Assembly (NCBI GenBank): GCA_001972305.1
Contig: BDDD01000987.1
Span: forward strand, 218,772 to 282,771
Direction: 5' to 3'
DNA: 64,000 nt
Origin: Cephalotus follicularis
Lineage: Eukaryota; Streptophyta; Magnoliopsida; Oxalidales; Cephalotaceae
The notes under the pieces are model-generated. The model saw only the letters and a program-made list of their open reading frames with translations. It was not told the DNA's origin and searched no databases. Every line of letters begins with the position of its first letter. Position 1 is the stretch's first letter. Position numbers and translations under genes: made by a program. Shown piece by piece: positions 11,612 through 21,618 of the stretch.

Positions 11612-11831
11612 TGACCTATTCTAGAAACATCGGAATGGGGTTCTTGACTATGAGAAGTGAGAACAGATGATGGAGATAAAGTGCTATTTGGAGTCATTTG
11701 GAATTTCGGAATAACTATAAACGTTATATGGAATTCCCCGGAAGTATGGTTATGAAAAGTCGATAGCTGAATCTTTGTCTCTTATACAATCATATATGGA
11801 GAAGGAAAAGGATTTTAGGTATATATGTTTA

Positions 11832-12190
11832 GTGAGTAGATCTTTCAGATCCTTACAGGATAGTTGGTGAGTAGATCTTTCCCGATCGTCACACGATAGT
11901 TAGTGAGTAGATCTTTCAGATCCTCGTAGGTTAGTTGGTGAGTAGATCTTTCAGATCCTCGTAGGTTAGTTGGTGAGTAGATCTTTCAGATCCTCATAGG
12001 ATAGTTGGTGAGTAGATCATTTCAGAAACTCACAGGATAGTTAGTGAGTAGATCTTTCAGATCCTCACAGGATAGTTAGTGAGTAGATCTTTCAGATCCT
12101 CATAGGATAGTTGGTGAGTAGATCTTTCCCGATCCTCACAGGATAGTTGGTGAGTGGATCTTTTCAGGCCCTCACAAGATATTAGTGAGC
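11832..12190 (+). repeat. 35-bp minisatellite in the gypsy 5' noncoding region
   Basis: About ten head-to-tail copies of a unit reading GTGAGTAGATCTTTCAGATC then CTCACAGGATAGTTG, with point changes. It lies between the primer site and the decayed coding region. Confidence 0.9.
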
Positions 12191-12409
12191 AGAACTTGGA
12201 GGCCCCCATTGTAGGCTGGTTATGCAGTATGGACCGTATAGCCATGGATCGTACGACTAAGGATCGTGTGGTTAGGGTTAAGGGATAAGGTAAGGATACA
12301 GATACGGTATGTTTGCGGATCGTATCGTTACGGATCGTAGTGGTCTGGATTCTGATGGTATAGTTGGAAAACAATAAGTGTGCTTCGTTATCCCTCTTAA
12401 GGATATAGG

Positions 12410-12706
12410 ATGGATTGGTTAGCAGCACATTGTGCCATGAGAATTGTTGCAGGAAAGTTAATATCTTCAAATATCAAGATAGTCTCGATTCCAGTTTATT
12501 GGGTCTTTAGATCATCATCCAGTTCAGATGATATCGGCCTTCATGCTGATAGTCTTATGACACAAGGTTATAGTGGATATCTGGCAAATGTGACCGATAT
12601 CAGGAGACGGATACCGAGGTTTGAGGATGTTCTAGTAGTTGTGAATACCCGGATGTGCCAGGATGAGTTAACATACTTACTCCAGAGAAGGATTCAGAGT
12701 ATTTGA
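12410..12706 (+). pseudogene. Gypsy protease end and protease-RT linker
   Basis: The frame starts at the conserved MDWLAAH motif that closes gypsy proteases. It continues through a linker with TQGYSGYLANV and PRFEDVLVVVNTRMCQDEL, a decayed form of the usual VPVVCEYPDVFPEEL block that precedes RT. Upstream, IPLKDI is in a different frame. No DSG/DTG catalytic motif and no RT remain. The element was autonomous-type in ancestry but is dead. Confidence 0.7.
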
Positions 12707-13430
12707 TTGATTGGTTGTAGGGGTTTAGCGTGAATTCTCTTCTGTTTGTTTACCCCTTTGACAGTCAACACGTTAACGCCTAGAATGAAGGAGTTGATGC
12801 CTACAGTGATGACATCAACACCTAGAGGATAGTGTTGACGCTCAAATGCTCTGTTTCACATGAAGCATCTGATTTTACTTGGATTTCTATCCTTAAAGGA
12901 TTTCTTGGTCATGCTAACACCTAAGGCTACTGAGTGGGCTGTTTCTAAGGCCGCTGAGTAGTCCAGACTTGCTATGGGGCCCGACTTAGAGAAGGTAAAC
13001 CTTCCGAAATCCTATGGGACACACTAATGGTGTGACAGTGAGGATCATGACATGTGAAGCGAATAGGTCACCGACTGAGATGACCGTGATTGATTTGTGT
13101 GGCACCGAGAGGAATGGTCGATGAGCCCTGATTACAGGACGTATATTGTACAATTGAGAGTATAATGATGGTATGGAAAAGAAGCGGTTATGGATCCGGA
13201 TTCCCTCTATTCATGCTAATGTGAAACCCGAACCCTTATGAAATGTTATGTAAATTAACACCTTCCAGTAAGAGTATCTATTCATCCTGAAGGAGTGTGT
13301 GAGGCGTGCGCTATGAAGATAGCCGACCCTATATGACGGTAAACCTCCTACTATTGCCGATATATGAATTAGAAAGTGATTACAGAGATGGATCCGTACT
13401 GATATGTGTTACTATCAACAGCATCCCAAA
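12707..13430 (+). other. Unassigned stretch to the gypsy/Athila breakpoint
   Basis: No domain was recognised on either strand. A small cluster of GTTGAC/GTCAAC-type motifs lies at about 12765-12842, like those in the LTRs. The right boundary is where sequence alignable with Athila-like gag (CAGTTTATTAGCTTGCTTC) begins. Confidence 0.4.
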
Positions 13431-14887
13431 TCTCAGTTTATTAGCTTGCTTCATCACTTTCATGGTTTATCCAATGAGGATGCATATCTCTTCATTCGCG
13501 AGTTCGACGAGGTATGCGCCCTCATGAAACTTCAGCAACTCTTTGATGATGTGATAAAATTATGATTCATAAATTTTCCTCGGAAAGATGGAGCTAAAAA
13601 GTGGCTCTACAGTCTCCCAAATGGTTCTATCTTTACATGGGACCATTTCACTGTGTCGGTCCTTAAGAAGTTCTTTCCACTTCATAAAACCAATAAACGT
13701 AGGAATGACATTCTCCAGTTTCGCCAGCGACCCAATGAATCATTTTCTAGGTGTATGGAACATTTTAAAGACCTTCTTTTAGAGTTTCCACTTCACGGTC
13801 TAAACACATGGCATTTATGCCAAATCATTTACGAAGGTATCGACTACCAGACCAAGCAATTGGTCGAATCGATGTGTCTTGATTGGTTCACGTCATACAC
13901 TGATGAGCACGAAGCATGGAATTTCCGTTTTAGATTTGGGTGAGCGAACTAGGGAGTGGGAGTCCACTTAAATTTTTGAGAAAGCTTTGTCGGGTAAGGA
14001 GTATGTCATAGAAGGAGCAGTTGCTAACGAGGCACAGTTAGACAGCCTCCTCACGAGATTAGAGTCAATAGTTAGGGGTTCCGCGCAAGTAAATCACATT
14101 GATCAAAGTAACCCTATGTGTTCTTGGTGCTAGTCACCAAATCATGCTGTTGAAGAATGCCAAAGTTACATTGAAAATCAATACTCTCCAGAGAACATTT
14201 CCGCAGTGAATCAATACAATCCGTATTGTACCACTTACAATCTCGGTTGGTGAAGTCACCCAAACTTCTCATGGAGCCTAGGGAAAAACATAAGAGGACC
14301 TCCAAACTTTTCTGGTCCAACCTCACATTTTTTGGGACAACCTTCGAGCTTCACTAGCCAGTCTGCTTCACTAGCCAGTCTGCACCACATCAGACCTTTC
14401 AAAGGTTTCCCCAGCTTTTAATAATGTCCGACCATCCTTCACACCATAAAATCAATACCAAAATCAACAATCACCTGGATTTTTGAACCAAAGGAAAGAC
14501 ACGTCTAGAATTTCCTCATTAGAAAAGAGCATGGAGCTTCTCATGAGCACCATAATGACTAGTCAGTATAACATGGAGAAGCAAATTTCACAGCTTGCAT
14601 CCACTCTACATGAACATGAGAAAGGCAAAATGCCTTCCATACCGGTCCCAAATCCTAGGACTATTATGAACCAAACCGGTCACATCCAACCACAATCTAA
14701 TCCACAATGCCCCTCTTCTTATTCGGGACCATCGAACCAAGTATTTGTTATGAGGAGTGAAGGTGAGGACAAACTAAGAAAGAATACAGAAAATTTGAGT
14801 GAGCAGTTGGATGAGTCCCTGGCGCACACAAATTTAAAAGAACAGTTGGTTGACTCCTTTGCGCAACCAACAAATGCAAGCGCGTAA
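13430..14887 (+). pseudogene. gag: Athila-like Gag, copy A (5' truncated)
   Basis: This matches the Gag of copy B at 34369 onward but lacks roughly the first 40 codons. The retrotransposon-Gag core (DGAKKWLYSLPNGSIFTWDHF, here only as short blocks, then LKKFFPLHKTNK, DILQF, NESFSRCMEHFKDLL) is followed by a linker and a knuckle beginning CSWC. A TAG falls in place of the residue after CSWC, and a TAA falls after the WESP/ST block. Both stops are also in copy B. Further frameshifts are private to copy A. The C-terminal part includes a SLEKSMELLMSTIMTSQ block that could form a coil. Confidence 0.8.
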
Positions 14888-15600
14888 GACGAAGAGAAGG
14901 GAGATGAAGAGGACAAGAAAAAGAAACAACCAGTGATTTTACAAGAACGTTCATATGATCCCCCAGCTCCTTTTCCAAAAAGATTGCAAAGTAAGAAAGC
15001 CCCGGCAATGGAAAAGATAGTAAAAGTGTTTAAAAAGTCCAAATCAACCTTCTATTGCTCGATGCTATTAGGTGCCCTCTTATGCAAAAGTCCTAAAAGA
15101 CTTATGCACGAAAAAGAGGATCCTTCAGACCCCGAAAAAGGCTTTCTTTGCAGCTAATATCACTGCGATTATTTCACAATCGAAGATTCCAAAGTACAAA
15201 AATCCTGGCTACCCAGCAATCTCTTGTGTGATTGGGAATACAAAAATTGAACATGCCTCGCTCTATTCAGGAGCCAGAGTGAATCTGTTGCCTTCTTCAG
15301 TTTTTCAGCAACTTGGTTTAGTAGAGTTGCGGCCGACCAAGATGACGTTGCAATTAGCTGAAAGGTCGGTGAAAGTACCAAGAGGGAAAATTGAGGATGT
15401 TATGATAAAGGTTGGTGGGTTTTTCTTTCCTGTTGACTTTGTCGCATTAGATACCCAACCTGTTGCAAATATAAAAGACCAAATCCCAATTATCCTTCGT
15501 AGGCCATTTTTGGCAATGAGTATTGCTTTAATTAATTGCTGAAATGGTCTCATGAAGTTAAGTTTTGGAAAGTTGTCAATGGATTTCAACATCTTCTGCT
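14888..15600 (+). pseudogene. Athila-like Gag-Pro linker and protease, copy A (catalytic Asp lost)
   Basis: A charged linker (EEKGDEEDKKKK) leads to the YAKVLKDLC block that precedes Athila-type proteases. The retropepsin-like domain follows (VNLLPSSVFQQLGL, LQLAERSVKVPRG, VDFVALDTQP, IILRRPFLA). The catalytic DSGA is YSGA here: the codon at 15264-15266 is TAT, where copy B has GAT at 36302-36304. The protease would be inactive even if it were translated. Confidence 0.8.
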
Positions 15601-16070
15601 TGGGAAAGCATCCAATTGACTTCGAGGAAATGCGATACGATCGATTCATGAAACTTTTGACATGAATTTTGACGCCGACTTAGATTGAGACTTTGATGAG
15701 TGTATGAGAAAAATTTAAGGAAATGGAATCTACCCAAAAGGAAATGTTAACGTGGCTACAAAATGAGGAAGCGTTAACGTGGCTTGAAAATAAACTCAAT
15801 TAGCCAACTTTTGATAGTAAATGGGATCATCTATCCCATTACACTCACAAAATTGCCACGCCTGACAAAACATACTTTGACGAAGAATTTGATAGAGACT
15901 TCATGGTATGTGTAAGGGAATTCGAGGAATTAGAGGTCACGAAAAATTAAATTTTGAGTTGGTTGGACAATAGGATCAATGATTCTACTTCGGATAGTCA
16001 ATTGGACGATCTGTCCCATTTAACTCGTAACTTAGCACACCATCTCACCCTCACACAATCTTTGAAAATA
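15580..16070 (+). pseudogene. Post-protease acidic linker with internal duplication, copy A
   Basis: This corresponds to 36617-37108 of copy B. Two related stretches of about 65 codons follow each other, each with a DRDFVECMREF-like piece, a TWLEN/SWLDN piece and a DLSH piece. Several stops and frameshifts are present in copy A. RT would normally follow and is absent. Confidence 0.65.
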
Positions 16071-16105
16071 ATTTTTTCTATATTACTGACAAAATCGGAT
16101 GGAGG

Positions 16106-16554
16106 GTGTGCATTCGTATGGACCAAATGTTTGACTGGTTGGTTGGCCAAGCATATTTGTGTTCTATTGATGGTTTTTATTGGTGGAAATCTTGTTGCGA
16201 TGGTTCCTCTATTGTAAAAATTGTTTTTGTGATGCATTCACATATTATAATTCTCGTGATAGTTTTTACTGGTGGAAATCATGGTGGGGTAATTCTTATT
16301 TTGTACAAACTGTTTTCACACATTATGATTCGGAATGTAATTTTCATGGTTTTTATTGGTGGAGATCATGTTGGAATGATGCTTCTATTGTTAAAACTAT
16401 AATTTCACATGGTATGTTTGAGTTTGTTAAGACAAAAATTGGAGACGTGCTTAAGATGAACGAGCAGCCAACAATAACGTTTTTAAAGCTCCAAGCTGCA
16501 TTGATGAAGGAGGCCATGGACTTTCATGAGCCTCGTTATTTCGAGCCTCCATGA
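16106..16554 (+). pseudogene. FYWW-repeat ORF, copy A (frameshifted)
   Basis: Three tandem units code for a GFYWWKSCWDGSSIVKIVF-like peptide. Relative to copy B, about 38 bases are missing between units 1 and 2, which shifts the frame. Units 2 and 3 and the tail (EFVKTKIGDVLKMNEQ, then HEPRYFEPP and a stop) share one frame. The tail resembles the end of Athila-type integrases, which carry a FKVNGQRLKP-like motif. See 37147-37632 for the intact counterpart. Confidence 0.6.
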
Positions 16555-17137
16555 TCATATTCGGTAAACCCTACCCCTTTTGTTCTTTATTTTATTGCAT
16601 TATTTCTATATTTTTGATCATTCATTGTTATTTCTTTATTTGATTTTCATTGCATTGAGGAAAATGCAAAATTTATATATGAGTGCTAAAAGTTTTTTTG
16701 TCTAACTCCAAAGTAGGATTTTATGTTACTAAGAATGCATATCTTGACTGGCATATATTGTGAAATAACAAAAAAATTTGGTAAAACTCCTTAATTTAGA
16801 TGTGTTTTGATTCAAGAACTTGAAACGAGATAATAAAATTCAAGTATGGGGGTTGCCTCTGAATTTTGAAGTAGAGATACATTAACTTACTAGAATGGTT
16901 GAAATGAATTGAATTTTGTGTGTTTATTCGCTGGAAAACACTCACAAGACAAAACTCGTCCACTAGGGCCACCTAGGGGTTCAACGGCTTGTTGCAATGC
17001 TAAATGCAATCGTGATTCCTACGAAAGTGTGTTAGGTTTTTGTTTTTGTTTTTTGTTTTAGTTTTTGTCTTTGTATTTTTTTTTAACTTTCCGTTTTGTG
17101 TGCTTGAGGACAAGCAAAGTCTAAGGATGGGGGTATT
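16555..17137 (+). other. 3' noncoding region and polypurine tract, copy A
   Basis: AT-rich noncoding sequence, alignable with 37633-38659 of copy B. It ends with the typical Athila/Tat-type signature CTTGAGGACAAGCAAAGTCT and a purine run (AAGGATGGGGG) before the LTR. Confidence 0.7.
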
Positions 17138-17406
17138 TGTTTATCTTTAAAATGTTTTATTTTTAATGATTTATTTGTTATATTTTTATGTTTGAAATAG
17201 ACAACTTTTGTTATGTTATGTTGATTTTCAGGAACTAGAGCTCAAAGATCAAAGTGCATAAATACTACCCATATTCGTGCAAATTGAAGTGAAAAAGATT
17301 AAACCTTGATGACTTGAAGAATTCACAAATTTCTGCAGAAAACGGGGTTGAGCATCGTCGCCTTGCTTGTAAGCGTCGAGGCTTAAGAGGAAAGCGTCAG
17401 CATCTA
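17138..17406 (+). repeat. Left part of the shared middle Athila-like LTR
   Basis: This begins TGTTTATC after the polypurine tract and stops where element X inserts. With 32981-34191 it gives about 1480 bp, matching the 1491-bp LTR at 38660-40150. The last five bases (ATCTA, 17402-17406) pair with AGTTA at 32976-32980 as a decayed target duplication. Aligned intact LTRs have AGTTA at that point. Confidence 0.85.
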
Positions 17407-18752
17407 TGTCAAGACCCGTTTCCGCTAACTCTATGGGACACGTGTCCTGCCGGGAATGGCGCTCCTCTTGCCAACAACCCTATCAAACTATAACTACCCG
17501 AGAAGCCATCTCAAGACTCCCCAAGGACCCATCGCGCAAAGAGCCCGAGGAGGAAGACCGTGCTGGGCGCGCAGCTAACGAGGAAACCGGGCAGGGGATC
17601 CAACTCCTCTCCTGCTTGTGACCCCAACGCTACATGACCAAAACTCCAAACGCGCTGCATCACTTATTCCCGAGGAGAACACTCACGTGCTCCTCACATG
17701 ATCGCTTATCTTATCGTGCAAAAGCATGTTCGGGTAGAGAGCCTGGGCTAAACGCGCAACAACATGCCCGGGGAGAGCGAACACGTCCAACTCACGAGCT
17801 CACTTAACCAACATGCCCGTGGAGAGACCTTAGTGGATCACACCAGGGACGCTTGACACAAAAGCCCGAGGAGAGGGATTGGCCTAATGCGCAATATCAC
17901 CAACGCCAGAGGAGAGACCCATCACGCCTCACGTGCTCAGATAAGCTCCCCTGGGGACATGCCTTGTCCCCCGACACCCCTACTCAACTCAACAACAAAA
18001 ATATAACAATATCAAAACACACAGCATAACTTAAAGCATTAGCATAAAACTTATACCCGTCCCGTGCCTTCATCCAACAAGCCTCCCCTGGCATCTACCC
18101 GAGGACATCCTTCTTGGGGTCATACTCCAAAGGCCCAACCTTACCTGGGGACACCCTACCTCCACGGGTAAAACTCTATGAACATTGAAAGTCCTCTATG
18201 GCAACTTTTAATAAATAAATTAGTTTGCAAAAATAAAAAACAAATTGAACTATGAATATAAACAAACACACAAAAACAATCAAACAATTACAAATAATAA
18301 AGAGAGAGAGAGTTAGAGAGAGTGCAAACACGATTTTATAATGGTTCGGCCAAACTCTTGCCTACGTCCACTTTCCCAAGGTAGCACCTTGAGTTTCCAC
18401 TAGAATCCACTAGCACCCTTTGATTTTTAATTGCGGGTGGAAATCAAAGAAAAACACCTTACAAGACTTAGGTTCACTCCCCGTGATAATCCTACTAAGG
18501 GTTCACTCCCCTTGATTATCTCTCTAAGGGTTCACTCCCCTTTTACAATAAAAGTTTGTAATGATATTTTGTGTTGTTTACAATAAACCTCTCAAAGGTT
18601 GGATATTGCTAAGTAAAGCTTGCAAACAATAGGTCTCTAAGATAGGCGAAGCTTTGGTATTGATTTGAAAGGTGTAGGATTGCTCTTGAGTTGGTTGGAA
18701 GAAAAAGTGTGTATTGTCTTGTTATCTCTCCTTATAATGAAACCTCACTCTT

Positions 18753-18765
18753 TCTTATATAGAGA
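18753..18765 (-). promoter_or_regulatory. Putative TATA box, copia LTR
   Basis: CTATATAAGAAAG on the minus strand, about 40 bp downstream of the nearest palindrome motif in element sense. The other LTR has the same box at about 23857-23869. Confidence 0.65.
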
Positions 18766-18803
18766 TACACCAACGGATTAATTTTTAAGTTTCAGACCAA
18801 ATC

Positions 18804-19189
18804 CAGTCGACTGGTTTTTCCTGGCAGTCGGCTGGAGAAGTTGTTGTGCATTTATGATTATAGCCGTTGGAGAAGGCAGTCGGCTGGATGAACTTGGCAG
18901 CCGACTGTTTGTCTAAACAGTCGGCTGTTTCCCTGCTACAGTCGGCTATTGTGGGAAAATTGGATTTCCCAAAAGCTACTGGTCTAAATGTGCATTTCTT
19001 GACAGTCGGCTGGAGATCCTTAGCAATTGGTTGTTTTGTCTTGGCAGTCGGGTGGAGACCTGATACAGTTGACTGGATGGAGTGCAGTTCCTGATTCTCG
19101 GATTCTTTTAAGTTCCAGTCGACTGTTCATCCCAGGCAGTCGGCTACTCAATCTAAACAGTCGGCTGTTCATCATGGGTAGTCGGCTGT
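18804..19189 (-). repeat. CAGTCGACTG/CAGTCGGCTG phased array, copia LTR 1
   Basis: About fourteen motif copies. Within each run the cores repeat at 21 bp (occasionally 20) with mostly unrelated 15-bp spacers. For example, three successive 21-bp steps start at 19117. The variants are single changes, mostly at CpG positions. Confidence 0.85.
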
Positions 19190-19352
19190 TTGTGCCTGTA
19201 TCTGCAACTTTAAACTTTGCAACACTTTTGACATACAATCAAGTGAGTAGATGAGTTTGTAAGATATCAAAACATGCATACAAGTATTTCTTGTTTGTTA
19301 ATCATCGAAATATAACCCTTTAACACATTTAAAGGGGTGGCAAAAGCCAACA

Positions 19353-19631
19353 ATCTCCCCCTTTTTGATGATTGACAAAACATAACTAATATTGCATGAT
19401 TTTGACAAAATTAACACCACTAAAATTAACTAAACTCCAAGAACATTTGTCAAAGTGATTGAGCAGCAAATTTTATATAGGATAATGCATACCTAAGCAA
19501 TTCTCCAACAAATCTCCCCCTTTTTGTATGCATAGCCACAAAAAAGGCAATATACATCATATATTTGACTACACTATAAAAACTCTCCCCCTTTTTGTCA
19601 AGAAACAAAAAGTTTAACGAAGCTCCCCCTT
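19353..19631 (-). other. Multiple polypurine tracts, copia 3' region
   Basis: On the minus strand, AAAAAGGGGGAGATT lies directly before the LTR (19353-19366). Near copies follow at 19511-19526 and 19582-19596, with a partial one near 19620. Repeated polypurine tracts upstream of the 3' LTR have been reported for Sireviruses. Confidence 0.75.
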
Positions 19632-19964
19632 AATCACGACATATGTTTAAGTATTTAACAAAATGCTTGAGCAACACAACTTTCCCTTAACGAATGCATA
19701 CATAAATTCAATTCCAATGAAGAGATTAATTATTTAGAGAGAGGAAACAATGTACAAAGGCAAAATTTTGGAGAGCATAAATAAACACATTCATTTCATA
19801 AACACACTGAAAATTCATTACATAATTAAAGTGCAAATTCATTACACAAGTTCAAAGTCATCTCACAATAAAACTGCAAGTTCATCAAACATAAACTACA
19901 AATTCGCAGCAAGTTCATTTTCATCACATATTACAAGAAAACCATGATATGCATGAAATGTCGC

Positions 19965-21095
19965 TCAAGATGATCCGGGATGTGGTTGCTGAGGGAAGGC
20001 ATTTTGAAACATTTGGATCATTTGGGCCATTTGTGCATCTTGCGAGTCGAGGCGATCATAAATTTGATCCACTCTTCCTATAATGTATTCAATGTTGGCT
20101 TGGGCTAGATCCATCCTTGCTTGTAGTGATTCCATGGTAGGCCTACTACCTCCACTGCTACTTCCTCCAACATTTGGCCTCATTTCAAATCGATCCCCGT
20201 CATATTCTTCTTCTTCTTCTTCCGCGATATCTCTACCAACATCTACACCCGGTTCCCTCACGGGTGCTCTCCCTACCGCTTGTAGCTTCACCCAGAAACC
20301 ATCTTCAAACTTGATATTGCAATTTCTCAAACCAGCTTTGTTTATTAATTGTTTTGTTTTGGGTTTGACACTGTGTTCATCCTTAATTTCAATGTTTAGG
20401 GAAGCTAGAATCCTACTGATAAGCATAGGATAGGGGAGGTGATTAAGTCTAGATAAAATGTGGTTTACAATGAGATACGGAAGGTTGACAAGAGTCCCAT
20501 TTTTCATACAAGCTACTAATTTGAGGTCTCGCTCATATGGAAGTGTATGCGAGCCCTCTCTAGGCAACAAAGTATTGGCGACAAGCAATAAGAGTATGCG
20601 AGTAGCAATGGGCAAGTGGCTACTAGTAACGGTCATGAGTGGATTGATATCGGACCGTTCTAAGCAAATTTCCAAAGCATCGGATTTTTCAATGTCATTA
20701 AAGTGAGTGATACCGGTGCATGGAATTCCTAAGGTTTCAGCAACAAAATCAGGGGTAATTTCAACTACATTACCAAGAACAAAAGATTTTGCTACACAAC
20801 TAGTGGTTTTTTCAAGATTAGCATAAAAAAGTTTTACTAACCTAGGGTAAATTAGGTGAGATGAACACAAATAGTCAAACCAACCTAAATGTTCAAGCCA
20901 AGACCTAATGGAAGCTATATTACTAATGAGAATCTCCCTATCTAACCATTGTTCATTGTGTAACTTTACTGAATTTAAAACGAAATTATACCTCTCTTCA
21001 TTTTCCTTGGAGAGAAATAGGTCGTCATCAAAATCGATTACTGGATTTGAGCTTCTTTGCTTGGTTCCTATGCTTTTTCTCTTCTTGGATGCCAT
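19965..21095 (-). CDS. 376-aa protein resembling the 'putative plant transposon protein' domain
   Basis: This intact frame lies between Gag and the 3' LTR, where a Sirevirus may carry an extra ORF, but here all of pol is missing. Residues 2-6 are basic (SKKRK, a possible nuclear signal). Residues of about 55-255 have the pattern of the plant-specific transposon-associated domain listed in Pfam as Transposase_32: an ITPDFVAETLGIP helix start, an acidic loop, LPIATRILLLLVANTLLP, then LVNLPYLIVNHILSRL and an RILASLNIEI end. An acidic run (EEEEEEYDGD) and a Gly/Ser linker come next. The last 70 residues (SLQARMDLAQANIEYIIGRV, QIYDRLDSQDAQMAQM) look like a coiled coil. No catalytic motif was recognised, so a structural or targeting role is only inference. 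The ATG is followed by an uninterrupted frame. Confidence 0.7.
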   Translation of the reverse strand: MASKKRKSIGTKQRSSNPVIDFDDDLFLSKENEERYNFVLNSVKLHNEQWLDREILISNIASIRSWLEHLGWFDYLCSSHLIYPRLVKLFYANLEKTTSCVAKSFVLGNVVEITPDFVAETLGIPCTGITHFNDIEKSDALEICLERSDINPLMTVTSSHLPIATRILLLLVANTLLPREGSHTLPYERDLKLVACMKNGTLVNLPYLIVNHILSRLNHLPYPMLISRILASLNIEIKDEHSVKPKTKQLINKAGLRNCNIKFEDGFWVKLQAVGRAPVREPGVDVGRDIAEEEEEEYDGDRFEMRPNVGGSSSGGSRPTMESLQARMDLAQANIEYIIGRVDQIYDRLDSQDAQMAQMIQMFQNAFPQQPHPGSS

Positions 21096-21211
21096 GGAAG
21101 TTAGTGGGGGCGAATTTTTGGGGAAGGTTTAGGGTTTTGACAGTGTTTGGGGAGGAGAGATTGAGAGAGAGGGGAAAAATCGCGTATTATAAAAACTGAT
21201 TTGCGTGTAAG

Positions 21212-21283
21212 AAGTCGACTGGTGTTTTTAGACAGTCGACTGGATTTTAGACAGTCGACTGGATCAGGACACCAGTCAGCTGG
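21212..21283 (-). repeat. CAGTCGACTG array upstream of the second copia ORF
   Basis: Four cores at 21, 19 and 21 bp spacing lie 117-188 bp upstream (element sense) of the ATG of the 376-aa ORF, outside the LTRs. This could be an internal promoter module. A TTATAA stretch at 21186-21192 lies between array and ORF. Confidence 0.7.
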
Positions 21284-21618
21284 AATCTGCAAAACTCAAA
21301 ATAGGCAAATTTTGAGTTTCTCCTTGATCCGAAAAACCATAGTCAGCTCTTATTAACTAATAGTGACTTACATATTTGAGCATTTTGATATGATTGAGTT
21401 AAAAACTCAATGTTTGATGCAAGACATGAGTTTTTTAAAAATATTTATATACATCTAATCACATAGTTGCATTCAAGGTTCGTAAAACATACAATCATAC
21501 AAATATCATGATATTTACAAAACCAAAACACTTACTACTTATGTGCTCACTGATCATATTTATAGCTTGATGTTTCATAGTACCATTTCCTTCGAGCACA
21601 CCTACAAAGTAAGGAAGT
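21284..21618 (-). other. Noncoding spacer between the copia Gag and second ORF
   Basis: AT-rich sequence without recognisable coding content. This is where protease-integrase-RT-RNase H would lie in a complete copia element. Confidence 0.6.

Larger units (their letters stand above)
7966..13430 (+). mobile_element. Degenerate gypsy element with a long 5' LTR
   Basis: A TGTAAGCCCC-opened LTR is followed by a primer site, a noncoding region with a minisatellite and a decayed protease-RT linker, all plus-strand. The 3' half, its 3' LTR and the adjoining part of the Athila-like copy A (rest of the LTR plus the start of gag) are missing. One deletion probably removed them together, with its breakpoint near 13430. 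Confidence 0.7.
18186..19352 (-). repeat. Copia LTR, element 3' side
   Basis: Opens TGAAAGTCC and ends GCCAACA in plus-strand reading. It contains the GTTCGGCCAAACTCTTGCC block also present in the solo LTR at 62251, a TATA box at 18753-18765 on the minus strand, and a long CAGTCGGCTG array upstream of it in element sense. Confidence 0.9.

Noticed and set aside
11832..12190. Regular repeats that might suggest a CRISPR array
   Set aside because: The units are contiguous 35-bp copies without unique spacers, in a plant retrotransposon leader. This is a minisatellite.
19965..21095. Idea that the 376-aa ORF is an envelope gene
   Set aside because: No signal peptide or membrane segment is visible; it has a basic start, an alpha-helical domain and a C-terminal coiled coil.
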